From the NCBI GenBank assembly GCA_946499505.1, contig CAMMSL010000017.1, positions 1 through 57,543 of the forward strand: DNA of 57,543 nt, read 5' to 3'. The notes under the pieces are model-generated. The model was given only the letters and a program-made list of their open reading frames with translations. It did not search any database and was not told the origin of the DNA. The DNA comes from an uncultured Lachnoclostridium sp. GTDB taxonomy: Bacteria > Bacillota > Clostridia > Lachnospirales > Lachnospiraceae. A program made the position numbers and the translations under genes. Shown piece after piece: positions 18,610-27,375 of this stretch (the first letter of the stretch is position 1; each line of letters begins with the position of its first letter).

Positions 18610-20562
18610 TTATTTATCCTCCATTACCGGTTTTTCATGACTTGCTTTTCCAAGGCTGAGCAATTCCTTGTACATTTCTTCATCACGTTTCTTGTCTTCA
18701 GGCTTAATCTGATATGTCGGAACAATATTCGATACAATCTCTTTCACATCCCGGCTCTCATTTGCCGCAGCTTCTTCGAGAATCCTGAGCTGGCTTAAAA
18801 AATGTACCTCATTAAATTCCAATGGCTTTCCTATATAGATCAAGTTATTTGCCGTCTTCTGAAGTCCTTCTTCCTTGGTCAGTATTTCTTCATACAGTTT
18901 TTCGCCCGGTCTTAATCCAGTATATACAATATCCATATCCACACCTAATGTATATCCCGACAGTCGAATCAGATTTTTGGCAAGATCAGCGATTTTGACC
19001 GGCTCACCCATATCCAGGACGAATATCTCACCGCCGTGTGCCAAAGCACCTGCTTCCATGACAAGGGAGACTGCCTCAGGAATCGTCATGAAATAACGAA
19101 TAATATCAGGATGTGTAACTGTAACAGGACCGCCTTCAGCCATCTGCTTCTTGAATAGTGGAATGACACTTCCATTGCTCCCAAGAACGTTACCAAAACG
19201 TACAGCAACAAACTCTGTATTGGAATACCGGCTGAATGTCTGAATAATCATTTCACAGAGACGCTTTGAAGCTCCCATGATATTTGTCGGATTGACAGCC
19301 TTATCGGTAGAGATCAGCACAAATTTCTTCACACCGTATTTATCTGCTGCTCTTGCTGTCTTATAGGTTCCAAACACATTATTTTTTATCGCTTCATTCG
19401 GACTGTCTTCCATCAAAGGCACATGTTTATGTGCAGCTGCATGATACACTACATCCGGACGGTACAGATCCATAACACTCTCGATTCTGCTCGTATTACG
19501 CACCGAACCGATCAGCACTTCCAACTTCAATGCCGGATATTTTTTCTTTAATTCCTGCTGGATATCATAAGCATTATTTTCATAGATATCAAATATAATA
19601 AGCATACGCGGGCTGTGCGCCGCAACCTGTCGGCAAAGCTCACTGCCGATAGACCCACCGCCGCCTGTCACAAGCACTACTTTGTTCCTCACATATCCGG
19701 CAATGCTGTCTATATCAATTTTGACAGTATCGCGTCCAAGGAGGTCTTCAATTGAAACTTCACGAAGTTTCGATACGCTGACTTCTTCATTAATAAGCTG
19801 GTAAACTCCGGGCAACACTTTCAGTTTGCAGTCTGTCTCATTACATATCCGCAGGATCTCTCTCGTATCTTTCGGACTGGCAGAAGGGATTGCCAGAATA
19901 ATTTCATCCACATTATATTTCTTTGCGCACTCTTTGATCTGTGTCCGATCACCAACGATGCGCACACCGCGGATATACTTGCCTTTTTTCGATGGATTAT
20001 CATCAATCACACAAACCACATTACGATTCAGATGTCTGCTTGTCTTCATTTCGGTAATGATAATATTTCCAGCTTCACCGGCACCGATCACCATAGTATT
20101 AACCGGACGTTTCCCGGATCTTTCCATTCCTCTTTTAAGCCCATGAAGGATTCTGTAGGAGAACCTGGTAGCTAACGTTGTCATGGTCAAGAAGAAAAAA
20201 TAAAATATATGGAAGCTTCTTGGTATCGGCAGATAAAGGAAGCTCATACCAAACGCCTGAAATGCCGTCGACAAAATACTCGCACCTACGATCAACGCGG
20301 CTTCATGCAAGCTGGCATAAGACCATACCCGATTGTAAAGATTCAGCACTAGAAAAATAACGAGAGTCGTCACTACATTAATGATAATATAAGAATTCAG
20401 GCTTGTCATATATTCCCCAGGCACCTGATTATAGTAGACATTGTCAACCTTAAATCTTATGATCAAAGAAATATACGCGTCAAAGACAATAGTAATTATA
20501 TCTACAAGAAAAAGAAGTATCATTCTTGCTCTGGATGTTTTAAGACTAAATATATTTTTCAT
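18610..20562 (-). CDS. Membrane-bound UDP-GlcNAc 4,6-dehydratase (PglF/CapD family)
   Basis: A 650-residue protein of the PglF/CapD class. Four N-terminal membrane helices (about residues 12-120) are followed by a first nucleotide-binding domain (TMVIGAGEAG) and a short-chain dehydratase domain with VLVTGGGGSIGSELCRQ. The catalytic region is LISTDKAVNPTNIMGASKR, where methionine replaces the usual tyrosine of the YxxxK motif. It converts UDP-GlcNAc to a 4-keto-6-deoxy intermediate. It is the first gene of the operon, preceded by a promoter at 20621-20649 and CCGGAGAGG before the ATG. Its base composition is closer to the core genome than the downstream cassette. Confidence 0.9.
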   Translation of the reverse strand: MKNIFSLKTSRARMILLFLVDIITIVFDAYISLIIRFKVDNVYYNQVPGEYMTSLNSYIIINVVTTLVIFLVLNLYNRVWSYASLHEAALIVGASILSTAFQAFGMSFLYLPIPRSFHIFYFFFLTMTTLATRFSYRILHGLKRGMERSGKRPVNTMVIGAGEAGNIIITEMKTSRHLNRNVVCVIDDNPSKKGKYIRGVRIVGDRTQIKECAKKYNVDEIILAIPSASPKDTREILRICNETDCKLKVLPGVYQLINEEVSVSKLREVSIEDLLGRDTVKIDIDSIAGYVRNKVVLVTGGGGSIGSELCRQVAAHSPRMLIIFDIYENNAYDIQQELKKKYPALKLEVLIGSVRNTSRIESVMDLYRPDVVYHAAAHKHVPLMEDSPNEAIKNNVFGTYKTARAADKYGVKKFVLISTDKAVNPTNIMGASKRLCEMIIQTFSRYSNTEFVAVRFGNVLGSNGSVIPLFKKQMAEGGPVTVTHPDIIRYFMTIPEAVSLVMEAGALAHGGEIFVLDMGEPVKIADLAKNLIRLSGYTLGVDMDIVYTGLRPGEKLYEEILTKEEGLQKTANNLIYIGKPLEFNEVHFLSQLRILEEAAANESRDVKEIVSNIVPTYQIKPEDKKRDEEMYKELLSLGKASHEKPVMEDK

Positions 20563-20620
20563 AATATCCTCTCCGGTCAGTAATGTTACAAAATATTACA
20601 TCTTTTTTACATACTTTTAT

Positions 20621-20649
20621 ATAATATCAAATTCTGACTTATTATACAA
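20621..20649 (-). promoter_or_regulatory. Predicted sigma-A promoter of the polysaccharide operon
   Basis: On the minus strand TTGTAT and TATTAT are separated by 17 bases, about 60 bases before the dehydratase start codon. It lies in AT-rich DNA just beyond the terminator of the LCP operon, which makes independent transcription of the polysaccharide genes likely. Confidence 0.6.
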
Positions 20650-20707
20650 CTCTTATACTCGTATTTCTACATTTATCTTATAAAAAATTCAATTAATTTA
20701 TACACAA

Positions 20708-20739
20708 AAAGGAAGACAGAATCTCTTCTATCTTCCTTT
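20708..20739 (-). terminator. Rho-independent terminator after the LCP gene
   Basis: A perfect nine-base stem (AAAGGAAGA with TCTTCCTTT) and a 14-base loop, followed on the minus strand by a T-rich tail. It begins within eight bases of the LCP stop codon and separates the cdaA-LCP operon from the polysaccharide operon. Confidence 0.8.
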
Positions 20740-20746
20740 ACATCAA

Positions 20747-22285
20747 TCAATTTAACGATTCCCCGTCTTCCAGCTGGCCGCCTTCTTCAACCACATTCGT
20801 CAGATCTATAATCTCTTCAAGGCTGCTGTCATCCGGATACGTTACATACAGAAGCTGATCAGGAGCAGAATAGCAGTAATCCTGCCCGCCCTCTCCACTT
20901 AATGCTACGGACTGGATCGACCATTTTGCATTTGTCCGGAGCTGATCTCTGATCAGTGCATTCAGCTGTGACTGCGTTACATTTGTCTCCACGTCCTTGC
21001 TCACCTGATTCATGATAGTTCCTGCTTTCAGCAGCATTGTAGGAGAAATCATTTTCTTCAGCATAGCCGTGATAACTGCCTGCTGATTCTTACCGCGCTG
21101 ATTATCGCCGTCTTCCAGATTCTGTCTCTCCCTGCTGAAGGCCAGCGCCTGTCGGCCATCAAAATGATTAGTACCTTTCTGGACATCCATTACATATTCG
21201 GAATCTTCACTTGTCGTGAATGCATACTCCGACTCTACGTCAACACCGCCGAGAATATCCACAATATCAATCAACGAAGTAAAATTCAGCCTTACGTAAT
21301 AATTAATATCTGTCTCATACAATTTGCCCAATGTTGCCATGGAGGTTTCTATTCCATATACACCCGCATGCGTCAGTTTATCCATTGCGCCCTGTCGTAC
21401 ATCAGGCCCGTAAAGCGGAACATAGGAATCTCTCGGTGTTGTGATCAGCAGGATTTCATGCGTTGTCGGGTTGACAACAGCAATAATATTAACGTCGCTT
21501 CGACTTGTCTCAGACACCTCACCATACGTATCGATTCCACTAATATATACGGTAAATGGCTCTTTTGTAAGTGTGTCGTCAGTTCCGCCGTCCAGATCAA
21601 GTTCTGTCTCGATGGACATTTCATAAATAATACGGATATTATCACTAAATCCTTCCACAGCATCGTCCATAAGCTGCGTATAAGCCTCATTATAGATGAT
21701 TGCCTGAACGTCACCATCGATCAGCGACTGTGCCTGCGCCTGTACAGAATCGCACTCCGTAAGGGTAAGATCCGTTCCTAATTCCTCCTGTAGATTGTTG
21801 ACCGCTGTCTGTATATTATCGCCGCCCTGCTGGAACTGCACGCCGAAATTATATCCAACTGTATCCTCGATCGTCTCAGCAGAATCTTCAGCCAAAACAG
21901 CGACAGCCATCTTATCCACACGGGTATTTCCTCCAGTGATCAGAGAAAGCATGTTATTGGCCTGAGCGATATTGTAAGCGCCAAATACCAGGACACAGGT
22001 CATGAGCAGGCTGAAAATCTTCCCGCCAGTCCCGCGCTTTTTTCTTACCGCCTGTGTTGTAAACGAAATACACCACAGGAAAAACAATACCGCCGCAACA
22101 AGTGCAAGGTAATTCAATGGCAGCATATTGAGCAGCATGACCACGATCATAAAAACAATGCTCACTACCGCTTGAACTACCAGACAAAATGAACCAAACC
22201 TGTTCGTTGCAGTTCTTTCGGAATATCTCCTTGTATTTCTACCGTTACGCCCGGTACTTTCCACCGATCTGCGTTTTTTTGCCAT
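20747..22285 (-). CDS. LytR-CpsA-Psr (LCP) family wall polymer ligase
   Basis: Transfers undecaprenyl-linked glycopolymers onto peptidoglycan. The 512-residue chain has a basic cytoplasmic start, three hydrophobic segments (about residues 30-120), an accessory domain and an LCP domain beginning near VYISGIDTYG. Polyprenyl-phosphate-binding arginines are in VNPTTHEILLITTPRDSYVP and in ALAFSRERQNLEDGDNQRGKNQQ. ATG 22285 is preferred over the TTG at 22291, with AAGGA nine bases upstream. Its position beside the polysaccharide operon suggests that polymer as substrate, though it has a separate promoter and terminator. Confidence 0.9.
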   Translation of the reverse strand: MAKKRRSVESTGRNGRNTRRYSERTATNRFGSFCLVVQAVVSIVFMIVVMLLNMLPLNYLALVAAVLFFLWCISFTTQAVRKKRGTGGKIFSLLMTCVLVFGAYNIAQANNMLSLITGGNTRVDKMAVAVLAEDSAETIEDTVGYNFGVQFQQGGDNIQTAVNNLQEELGTDLTLTECDSVQAQAQSLIDGDVQAIIYNEAYTQLMDDAVEGFSDNIRIIYEMSIETELDLDGGTDDTLTKEPFTVYISGIDTYGEVSETSRSDVNIIAVVNPTTHEILLITTPRDSYVPLYGPDVRQGAMDKLTHAGVYGIETSMATLGKLYETDINYYVRLNFTSLIDIVDILGGVDVESEYAFTTSEDSEYVMDVQKGTNHFDGRQALAFSRERQNLEDGDNQRGKNQQAVITAMLKKMISPTMLLKAGTIMNQVSKDVETNVTQSQLNALIRDQLRTNAKWSIQSVALSGEGGQDYCYSAPDQLLYVTYPDDSSLEEIIDLTNVVEEGGQLEDGESLN

Positions 22286-22333
22286 TGTCAAAATTCCTTT
22301 ACTGTTTTTTTCTCGTATATGTACTCATATCAG

Positions 22334-23251
22334 CTATCTGTACAATACAGAAGGATAGACCCCGTCTGCTATGAGTCTTCCAACCGCACTCATTACCGCT
22401 TCCTTATCTTCCTTATATGTTACTCCGAACCACTGATCATGAGACTCCAAAACACGGACGTCAAGTTTACCTTTCTCCAGAAGATTGCCGATAATCGTCG
22501 GAAGCAGATACTCGGCTTTCAAATCATCCGCCCTGGTGTCCTCAAGGAATTCATCAAATCCGCTCTCCAGAATTTCTATAAACTTCGGAGTCAATCCCCA
22601 CATATTCATTGAGACCGGAGAATCCGGATCAAGCTCTTCTATTTCGCCGCCTGTTCTGACAACTGCCTTATCCCCGTCTTTTTCAATATTATGTGTTTCT
22701 GTGATGCCGGCAAGCATTCCATTCGGATCAACCTTGCAGATTCCCCTCGTCACTCCGCCGTTATCGCTAAGTGTATTTTTCAATACGAAGCTGACCATAC
22801 AGATTTGCATTTTATCAGTATCTTCCATACTTGTCAAATAGGAGTAAGCTTCCCTGAATGCATCTTTCCCATAATAGTCGTCTGCATTGATCACCAGGAA
22901 CGGAGAGTCCACTACATCTTTACAGCACAGGATAGCCTGTCCAGTCCCCCATGGTTTTGTTCTTCCGGTAAACTTTTCTCTGTATTTCTGAGGGATATCA
23001 TCAATTTCCTGATATGCATATGCAACTTCGATCTGTTTCTCGATCCGGTTGCCGATCACCTCTTTGAAATCCTTCTCCAAATCCTTCCGGATCACAAATA
23101 CGACTTTGTCAAATCCCGCTTCGATCGCATCATAGATTGAATAATCCATGATGATCTCACCGTTTGGTCCGACAGGAGCCAACTGTTTGATTCCCCCTCC
23201 AAACCGGCTGCCAATCCCCGCTGCCATAATGACAAGTGTAGCTTTACTCAT
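22334..23251 (-). CDS. Sugar-phosphate nucleotidyltransferase family protein
   Basis: A 305-residue GT-A-like nucleotidyltransferase. It has the N-terminal nucleotide-binding loop MAAGIGSRFGGGIKQLAPVGPNGE and a metal-binding segment VINADDYYGKDA near residue 110. Such enzymes make NDP-sugars or activate other phosphates. The sequence is not a close match to GalU, GlmU or RmlA, so the substrate is open. It lies between an HPr-like gene and the LCP gene with short spacing, within the operon that starts near 27.3 kb, suggesting an envelope precursor role (inference). Confidence 0.75.
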   Translation of the reverse strand: MSKATLVIMAAGIGSRFGGGIKQLAPVGPNGEIIMDYSIYDAIEAGFDKVVFVIRKDLEKDFKEVIGNRIEKQIEVAYAYQEIDDIPQKYREKFTGRTKPWGTGQAILCCKDVVDSPFLVINADDYYGKDAFREAYSYLTSMEDTDKMQICMVSFVLKNTLSDNGGVTRGICKVDPNGMLAGITETHNIEKDGDKAVVRTGGEIEELDPDSPVSMNMWGLTPKFIEILESGFDEFLEDTRADDLKAEYLLPTIIGNLLEKGKLDVRVLESHDQWFGVTYKEDKEAVMSAVGRLIADGVYPSVLYR

Positions 23252-23286
23252 TGTTTTTTCCTCCTGAATTAAAATTCATCTTTCGG

Positions 23287-23562
23287 TTACTCTCCCAGCC
23301 CGTCTTCTACGAGCTGTACCATCTCTTTCAATGCCGCATCTTCATCCGGTCCTTCGCAGACGATCTCAATCTCGTCTCCACTCTTAATGCATGCCCCCAG
23401 CACGCTTAAAACACTTTTTGCATTCGCAGTCACATCTTCATGTTTTGTCTTTTTGAGGACCGTGATCTTACTTTTAAACTGCATGGCAGTCTTACAGAAA
23501 AGTCCGGCCGGCCTGAGATGGAGGCCGGTTGGGTTCTTGATCTTCACCTTGCCGTTTACCAT
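23287..23562 (-). CDS. HPr-family phosphocarrier protein
   Basis: A 91-residue HPr-like protein. The phosphorylatable histidine is present at residue 15 in TGLHLRPAG, and a serine at residue 50 (AKSVLSVL) aligns with the regulatory Ser46 of Bacillus HPr. The true start is the ATG at 23562, ten bases after AAGGAG, not the start of the longer open frame at 23613. It lacks neighbouring ptsI or sugar permease genes and lies instead between cdaR and a nucleotidyltransferase, so a regulatory rather than sugar-transport role is possible. Confidence 0.88.
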   Translation of the reverse strand: MVNGKVKIKNPTGLHLRPAGLFCKTAMQFKSKITVLKKTKHEDVTANAKSVLSVLGACIKSGDEIEIVCEGPDEDAALKEMVQLVEDGLGE

Positions 23563-23613
23563 ACTATATCCACTCCTTGTATTTCTTCGTTCTGTCTGAT
23601 TTTCTTTCCACAT

Positions 23614-24978
23614 CTATTCCTGAGCAGAAGAATTTCCAGAGTCTCCCCCGCCGGACGAATTGTCGGTTGAGCCCTGCCCGGACGAACTGCCGGAACCTGT
23701 CTGGTTCTCTGTCTCTCTTTCCTCTTTGTTCTCCAGTGTCAGCTGTACTGTCACATCAGAAGTCAGTGTGATCCCCTCGGGTAGTTTAACGGTCACCGGT
23801 ACATCATATGTTCCCGCTGTCGTATATCTTCCCATATCCACCGATACGGCATTAGAGACATCCAGTACATCCAGTTTGCTCTGATCTCCGCTGAATGTAA
23901 GCGTGATTTCTGCATCCGGTTCATAACTCACAGTCAGATTATCGGACAGATTGTTTATAATGATCGAACTTACCATGAAGTCGATCGTCCGTGTACCTTT
24001 CTCCTCTATCATTGCTGTTACGGTAATATTCCCTGTACTTTCATCTACAAGACTTACTCCGTCCGGCAGAAATGACGAGATATTCACCGTCTGTTCAACA
24101 GGAGCCTGTGCCCCGGTTATATCGATCACAGAAGACGGAATCGTGATGCTCTCCACATCAGCTATCACATCACTCTTTCCACAGATCTGCACATTCTCCG
24201 GTTCGCATGTCCAGCCGGTATATTGATATCCGTCTGCCGGGGTTCCCGATATTTCTACTGTCACAGGCACACTCTTTTTCCTCAGGACTTCAATAGATAC
24301 TGTAAGTCCGTCATCTCCCAGATTGTTTTCTAATTGATTCTGGTTGAGGATATTATTATTTGCATCGTACAGAACGAGTTCTGCTGCCTTTTCTTCATCC
24401 TGCGATATCCCTTCTACATCAACTGACGCAACAGCCCTGTCAATCTGGTCGAGTACGGACTCAGGTCCTGTGATCGTCACGTTTTCCGGGTGAACGGTCA
24501 TATTTCCGATAATATACCCGTCGCGTTCCACACCGTCTTTCTCCGCAGTCAAAGCAAGGACTTTTCTTCCTGATTTTTCGCGCTGGATCTGAAGATTCCT
24601 CGGCACAGCTTCTGCCGATTCATATCGGCCACTGTACTCAGGAATAGATATGCTGATCGGCACGAGGCCAGTACTTGTATCCATCTCCTTAATGTCCGCT
24701 GTTGCCAAAATATCGCCCGCTGACAGGCGCTGACGCACTTCACGGTTCGCATAGACTACTACATTTACTTTCTGCTCTCCGACCACCTGATACACATCGC
24801 CCGCGGATGTGATAATGTCGTCATTGACGATCGTAACCGGAACATCAGTAAAAGTACGGCTTGAGACCGGATTGTCCAGATTCACTACGATCAGCCATAA
24901 AAAAGCCGAAAAAACAAACGCTATGATCTTCAGGCCCAGATTAGTTGTAAGCTTAAATTTCTTCATTTTCTGCGCCAT
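23614..24978 (-). CDS. cdaR: CdaR-like regulator of diadenylate cyclase (YbbR domains)
   Basis: A 454-residue extracytoplasmic protein with one N-terminal membrane helix (LGLKIIAFVFSAFLWLIVV, about residues 14-32), then four beta-rich YbbR repeats recognisable by recurring VTI-V and PENVTITGPESV-like segments. A low-complexity Ser/Gly/Asn/Gln C-terminus follows. In Firmicutes CdaR binds and modulates the membrane cyclase CdaA. The start overlaps the end of cdaA by 16 bases, as is common for this pair, so the products are probably made stoichiometrically. Confidence 0.92.
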   Translation of the reverse strand: MAQKMKKFKLTTNLGLKIIAFVFSAFLWLIVVNLDNPVSSRTFTDVPVTIVNDDIITSAGDVYQVVGEQKVNVVVYANREVRQRLSAGDILATADIKEMDTSTGLVPISISIPEYSGRYESAEAVPRNLQIQREKSGRKVLALTAEKDGVERDGYIIGNMTVHPENVTITGPESVLDQIDRAVASVDVEGISQDEEKAAELVLYDANNNILNQNQLENNLGDDGLTVSIEVLRKKSVPVTVEISGTPADGYQYTGWTCEPENVQICGKSDVIADVESITIPSSVIDITGAQAPVEQTVNISSFLPDGVSLVDESTGNITVTAMIEEKGTRTIDFMVSSIIINNLSDNLTVSYEPDAEITLTFSGDQSKLDVLDVSNAVSVDMGRYTTAGTYDVPVTVKLPEGITLTSDVTVQLTLENKEERETENQTGSGSSSGQGSTDNSSGGGDSGNSSAQE

Positions 24979-25829
24979 CCTTTCCGTATAGAGAATCTCT
25001 TCTTTGGCTCCGTATTCCTATACTGAATCTGGCTCAGCTTTTCGCGCAGTTCTTCCCGCTTGATCCCGCGTGTGAGAGTGCCTCCCATCGCAACCGACAC
25101 AAGTCCGGTCTCCTCCGATACAACGATGACAAGCGCATCGCACACCTCACTCATTCCCAGTGCTGCTCTGTGCCTTGTACCAAGGTCTTTACTGATACTC
25201 ATATTATCTGACAAGGGCAGATAACAGGTCGCTGAAGTGATCCGGTTCCCGCGGATGATCACCGCTCCGTCATGAAGCGGTGTATTATGTTCGAATATAT
25301 TGATCAGTACCTGTGAGGACACCTTACAGTCCAGTTCGATCCCGGTCATCTCATACTCGTTGAGCCGGATTGCCTGTTCGACCACGATAAGGGCTCCCGT
25401 ACATACATTTCCCATCGCATAGCAGGCGGATACAATACTATCCGCCGTCATATCGGAAAACCGCTCGTTATCTTTGCCTTTATCGAACAGATTGATATTA
25501 CTGAGCAGATTTTTCTCGCCCAGTTTTTCCAGTGCCCGCCGGAGTTCCGGCTGAAATACTACAATTGCCGCAATTGCCAGGACATTGATGGACTGTGCGG
25601 CCAAATAAAGGATCGTATGCATCTGGAAGATCCATGCAAGCAGGATGAATGCACCCAGCATGATAATACCTCTAAGGAGCATCCATGCTTTCGTATTCTT
25701 GATCCAGAGCATAATCTCATATAAGATCACCGTAATGATCAGTATTTCAACGACATCTTTAACCTCAATAGTCGGGAAATACATGTCTCCTGTATAGTTG
25801 CCTATGAAATTCTTCAGCCAGTCTATCAT
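24963..25829 (-). CDS. cdaA: Diadenylate cyclase CdaA
   Basis: Synthesises cyclic di-AMP from two ATP at the membrane. The 288-residue chain has three N-terminal helices (about residues 25-95) and a DAC domain with the two signatures HDGAVII and GTRHRAALG, both intact. In Bacillus cdaA is followed by cdaR and glmM; here cdaR follows but glmM is replaced by HPr-like and nucleotidyltransferase genes. Cyclic di-AMP usually controls potassium and osmolyte transport and wall homeostasis. Confidence 0.95.
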   Translation of the reverse strand: MIDWLKNFIGNYTGDMYFPTIEVKDVVEILIITVILYEIMLWIKNTKAWMLLRGIIMLGAFILLAWIFQMHTILYLAAQSINVLAIAAIVVFQPELRRALEKLGEKNLLSNINLFDKGKDNERFSDMTADSIVSACYAMGNVCTGALIVVEQAIRLNEYEMTGIELDCKVSSQVLINIFEHNTPLHDGAVIIRGNRITSATCYLPLSDNMSISKDLGTRHRAALGMSEVCDALVIVVSEETGLVSVAMGGTLTRGIKREELREKLSQIQYRNTEPKKRFSIRKGWRRK

Positions 25830-25851
25830 TACTGTTATGTCACCGCCTTAT

Positions 25852-26901
25852 TTACTCGGTCTTTCCTTTCTCCTTGTCAAGACCCAGTTCTTTGCTCAGA
25901 CTTCTCGTAAGAAGTATTTCCTCTGTATTTGTATTTCCAGTTTCTTCTGATGATTTTTCCTCGTTTTTCTGAGGCTTGCTCCCGGTAATATGTTTCACTT
26001 CCTTCTCAGGGGCGGAAACGCCGACTTTGGGGACTGCCTTGACATAATAATAGTATTCATCATCCTCAAACTGTATATTCTCAGTTCTGGAATAATCCAC
26101 CGAGAAGAAAAGGAATTCCAAGACAAGTCCGACCAAGATTCCGAGGCCTGCACTGACAACGATCGATACATAGGAAACCCCTGTGTCCAGCGCCATATTT
26201 CCCGCTGCCGCTATGATCACACAGACGGCCGCACCCGCTGCGGATGCGATTTTCCATGCATGGTCAACCGCCCGTGTACGCACCAGATTCACCACAAGAA
26301 TGCCCACAACTACCGCCGCTGCCATCAGCCACATTTCCCTGCTCGTCAAAACCTGCTTTGTAAAGCTCATCAGACTGTTGATCATCGCGTCTGCGTCTGC
26401 GTTCCTGAGCGCTGTTGCAGAATCCTTGACAAAGTCTACCATATAATATGCGATCACACCGCAGCAGGCAGGAACGATCCATACCGGTGTTCCCATAAGA
26501 CCGAAAACCACCGGGACCACAAACGGTATCTTCAAGCCGAACGCCAATGCAGAAAGGAGGACAAGCCATGCCTTCTTTGGCGTAAAACGGAAATAAAAAA
26601 TATACATTATCAGAAAAATGATCAGCGACACAACTGCGATCGGAAGTGATAATGAATAGAAATGAACAAGAATCAGCACTGCCGCCGCCGTGACCATTAT
26701 GATCATCGGGAAAAATGTACAGATTACCGCCAGGCCCACAGTACAGAAAACGGAAGAAGCCATTTTCATAAAACCTATGTTTGCATTGATCAGTCCGAAG
26801 AGGACCAGACCCAGTATAAGCTGCAGCGCTTTCAGGATATACGTAGAATACTTTGCATATATCTCCTGCAGTTTTTCTCTCCAAACTAATAACGTACTCA
26901 T
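25852..26901 (-). CDS. Polytopic membrane protein of unknown function, upstream of cdaA
   Basis: A 349-residue protein with about eight hydrophobic helices from residue 20 to 280 and a charged cytoplasmic tail rich in Lys, Glu, Ser and Thr. I do not recognise a family motif. Its start overlaps the stop of the preceding small membrane protein gene (ATGA), and cdaA follows after 22 bases, so it is co-transcribed with the c-di-AMP genes. A role in envelope or osmotic homeostasis is only an inference from that context. Confidence 0.75.
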   Translation of the reverse strand: MSTLLVWREKLQEIYAKYSTYILKALQLILGLVLFGLINANIGFMKMASSVFCTVGLAVICTFFPMIIMVTAAAVLILVHFYSLSLPIAVVSLIIFLIMYIFYFRFTPKKAWLVLLSALAFGLKIPFVVPVVFGLMGTPVWIVPACCGVIAYYMVDFVKDSATALRNADADAMINSLMSFTKQVLTSREMWLMAAAVVVGILVVNLVRTRAVDHAWKIASAAGAAVCVIIAAAGNMALDTGVSYVSIVVSAGLGILVGLVLEFLFFSVDYSRTENIQFEDDEYYYYVKAVPKVGVSAPEKEVKHITGSKPQKNEEKSSEETGNTNTEEILLTRSLSKELGLDKEKGKTE

Positions 26902-27302
26902 GATCTGTATTTCTCCTTTTTAAGATTCATTTTCTCCAGACGGGAAAGATCCCGCATGTACCGCTTCATTCTCTGTTTTGCCCTTATATGTTTCTTTCTG
27001 TAAAATGAACCGGCTCCAATTCCGTATATGATGAGGAGAGACAGATATAATCCGAGAATAATAGCCGCAAGGATCAGGAGTTTCATGATCGTGATCCCCT
27101 CCATCAGGCTATCGCCACCGGCCAGGAAGAGAAGGGCGACCACCAGGAAGAATCCCACTGTTATCCAGATCAACGTGATCCATGTGTTCAGGCTTGAATA
27201 ATCTTTTTGATAATAACCTGTGATCTTTATATCTTCTTCGCCATATCTTTTCTCATAGATTGCGGCTCTCGTCATCAGACGGACTTTTCTTTTATCAATC
27301 AT
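26898..27302 (-). CDS. Small two-helix membrane protein of unknown function
   Basis: A 134-residue protein with two hydrophobic helices (roughly residues 39-60 and 73-97) and a strongly basic C-terminal tail (RKKHIRAKQRMKRYMRDLSRLEKMN). The open frame begins with a GTG at 27338. The ATG at 27302 lies 14 bases after AGGAAGGA, which is long but the best available ribosome site. The stop overlaps the start of the next gene. It is probably the first gene of the cdaA-cdaR-HPr-LCP operon. No family recognised. Confidence 0.65.
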   Translation of the reverse strand: MIDKRKVRLMTRAAIYEKRYGEEDIKITGYYQKDYSSLNTWITLIWITVGFFLVVALLFLAGGDSLMEGITIMKLLILAAIILGLYLSLLIIYGIGAGSFYRKKHIRAKQRMKRYMRDLSRLEKMNLKKEKYRS

Positions 27303-27375
27303 AACGCTTTTATATGTCCTTCCTATGTACTGACACACTCTATTTCAGTCCATTATGTTTTAGTATATCATATAG

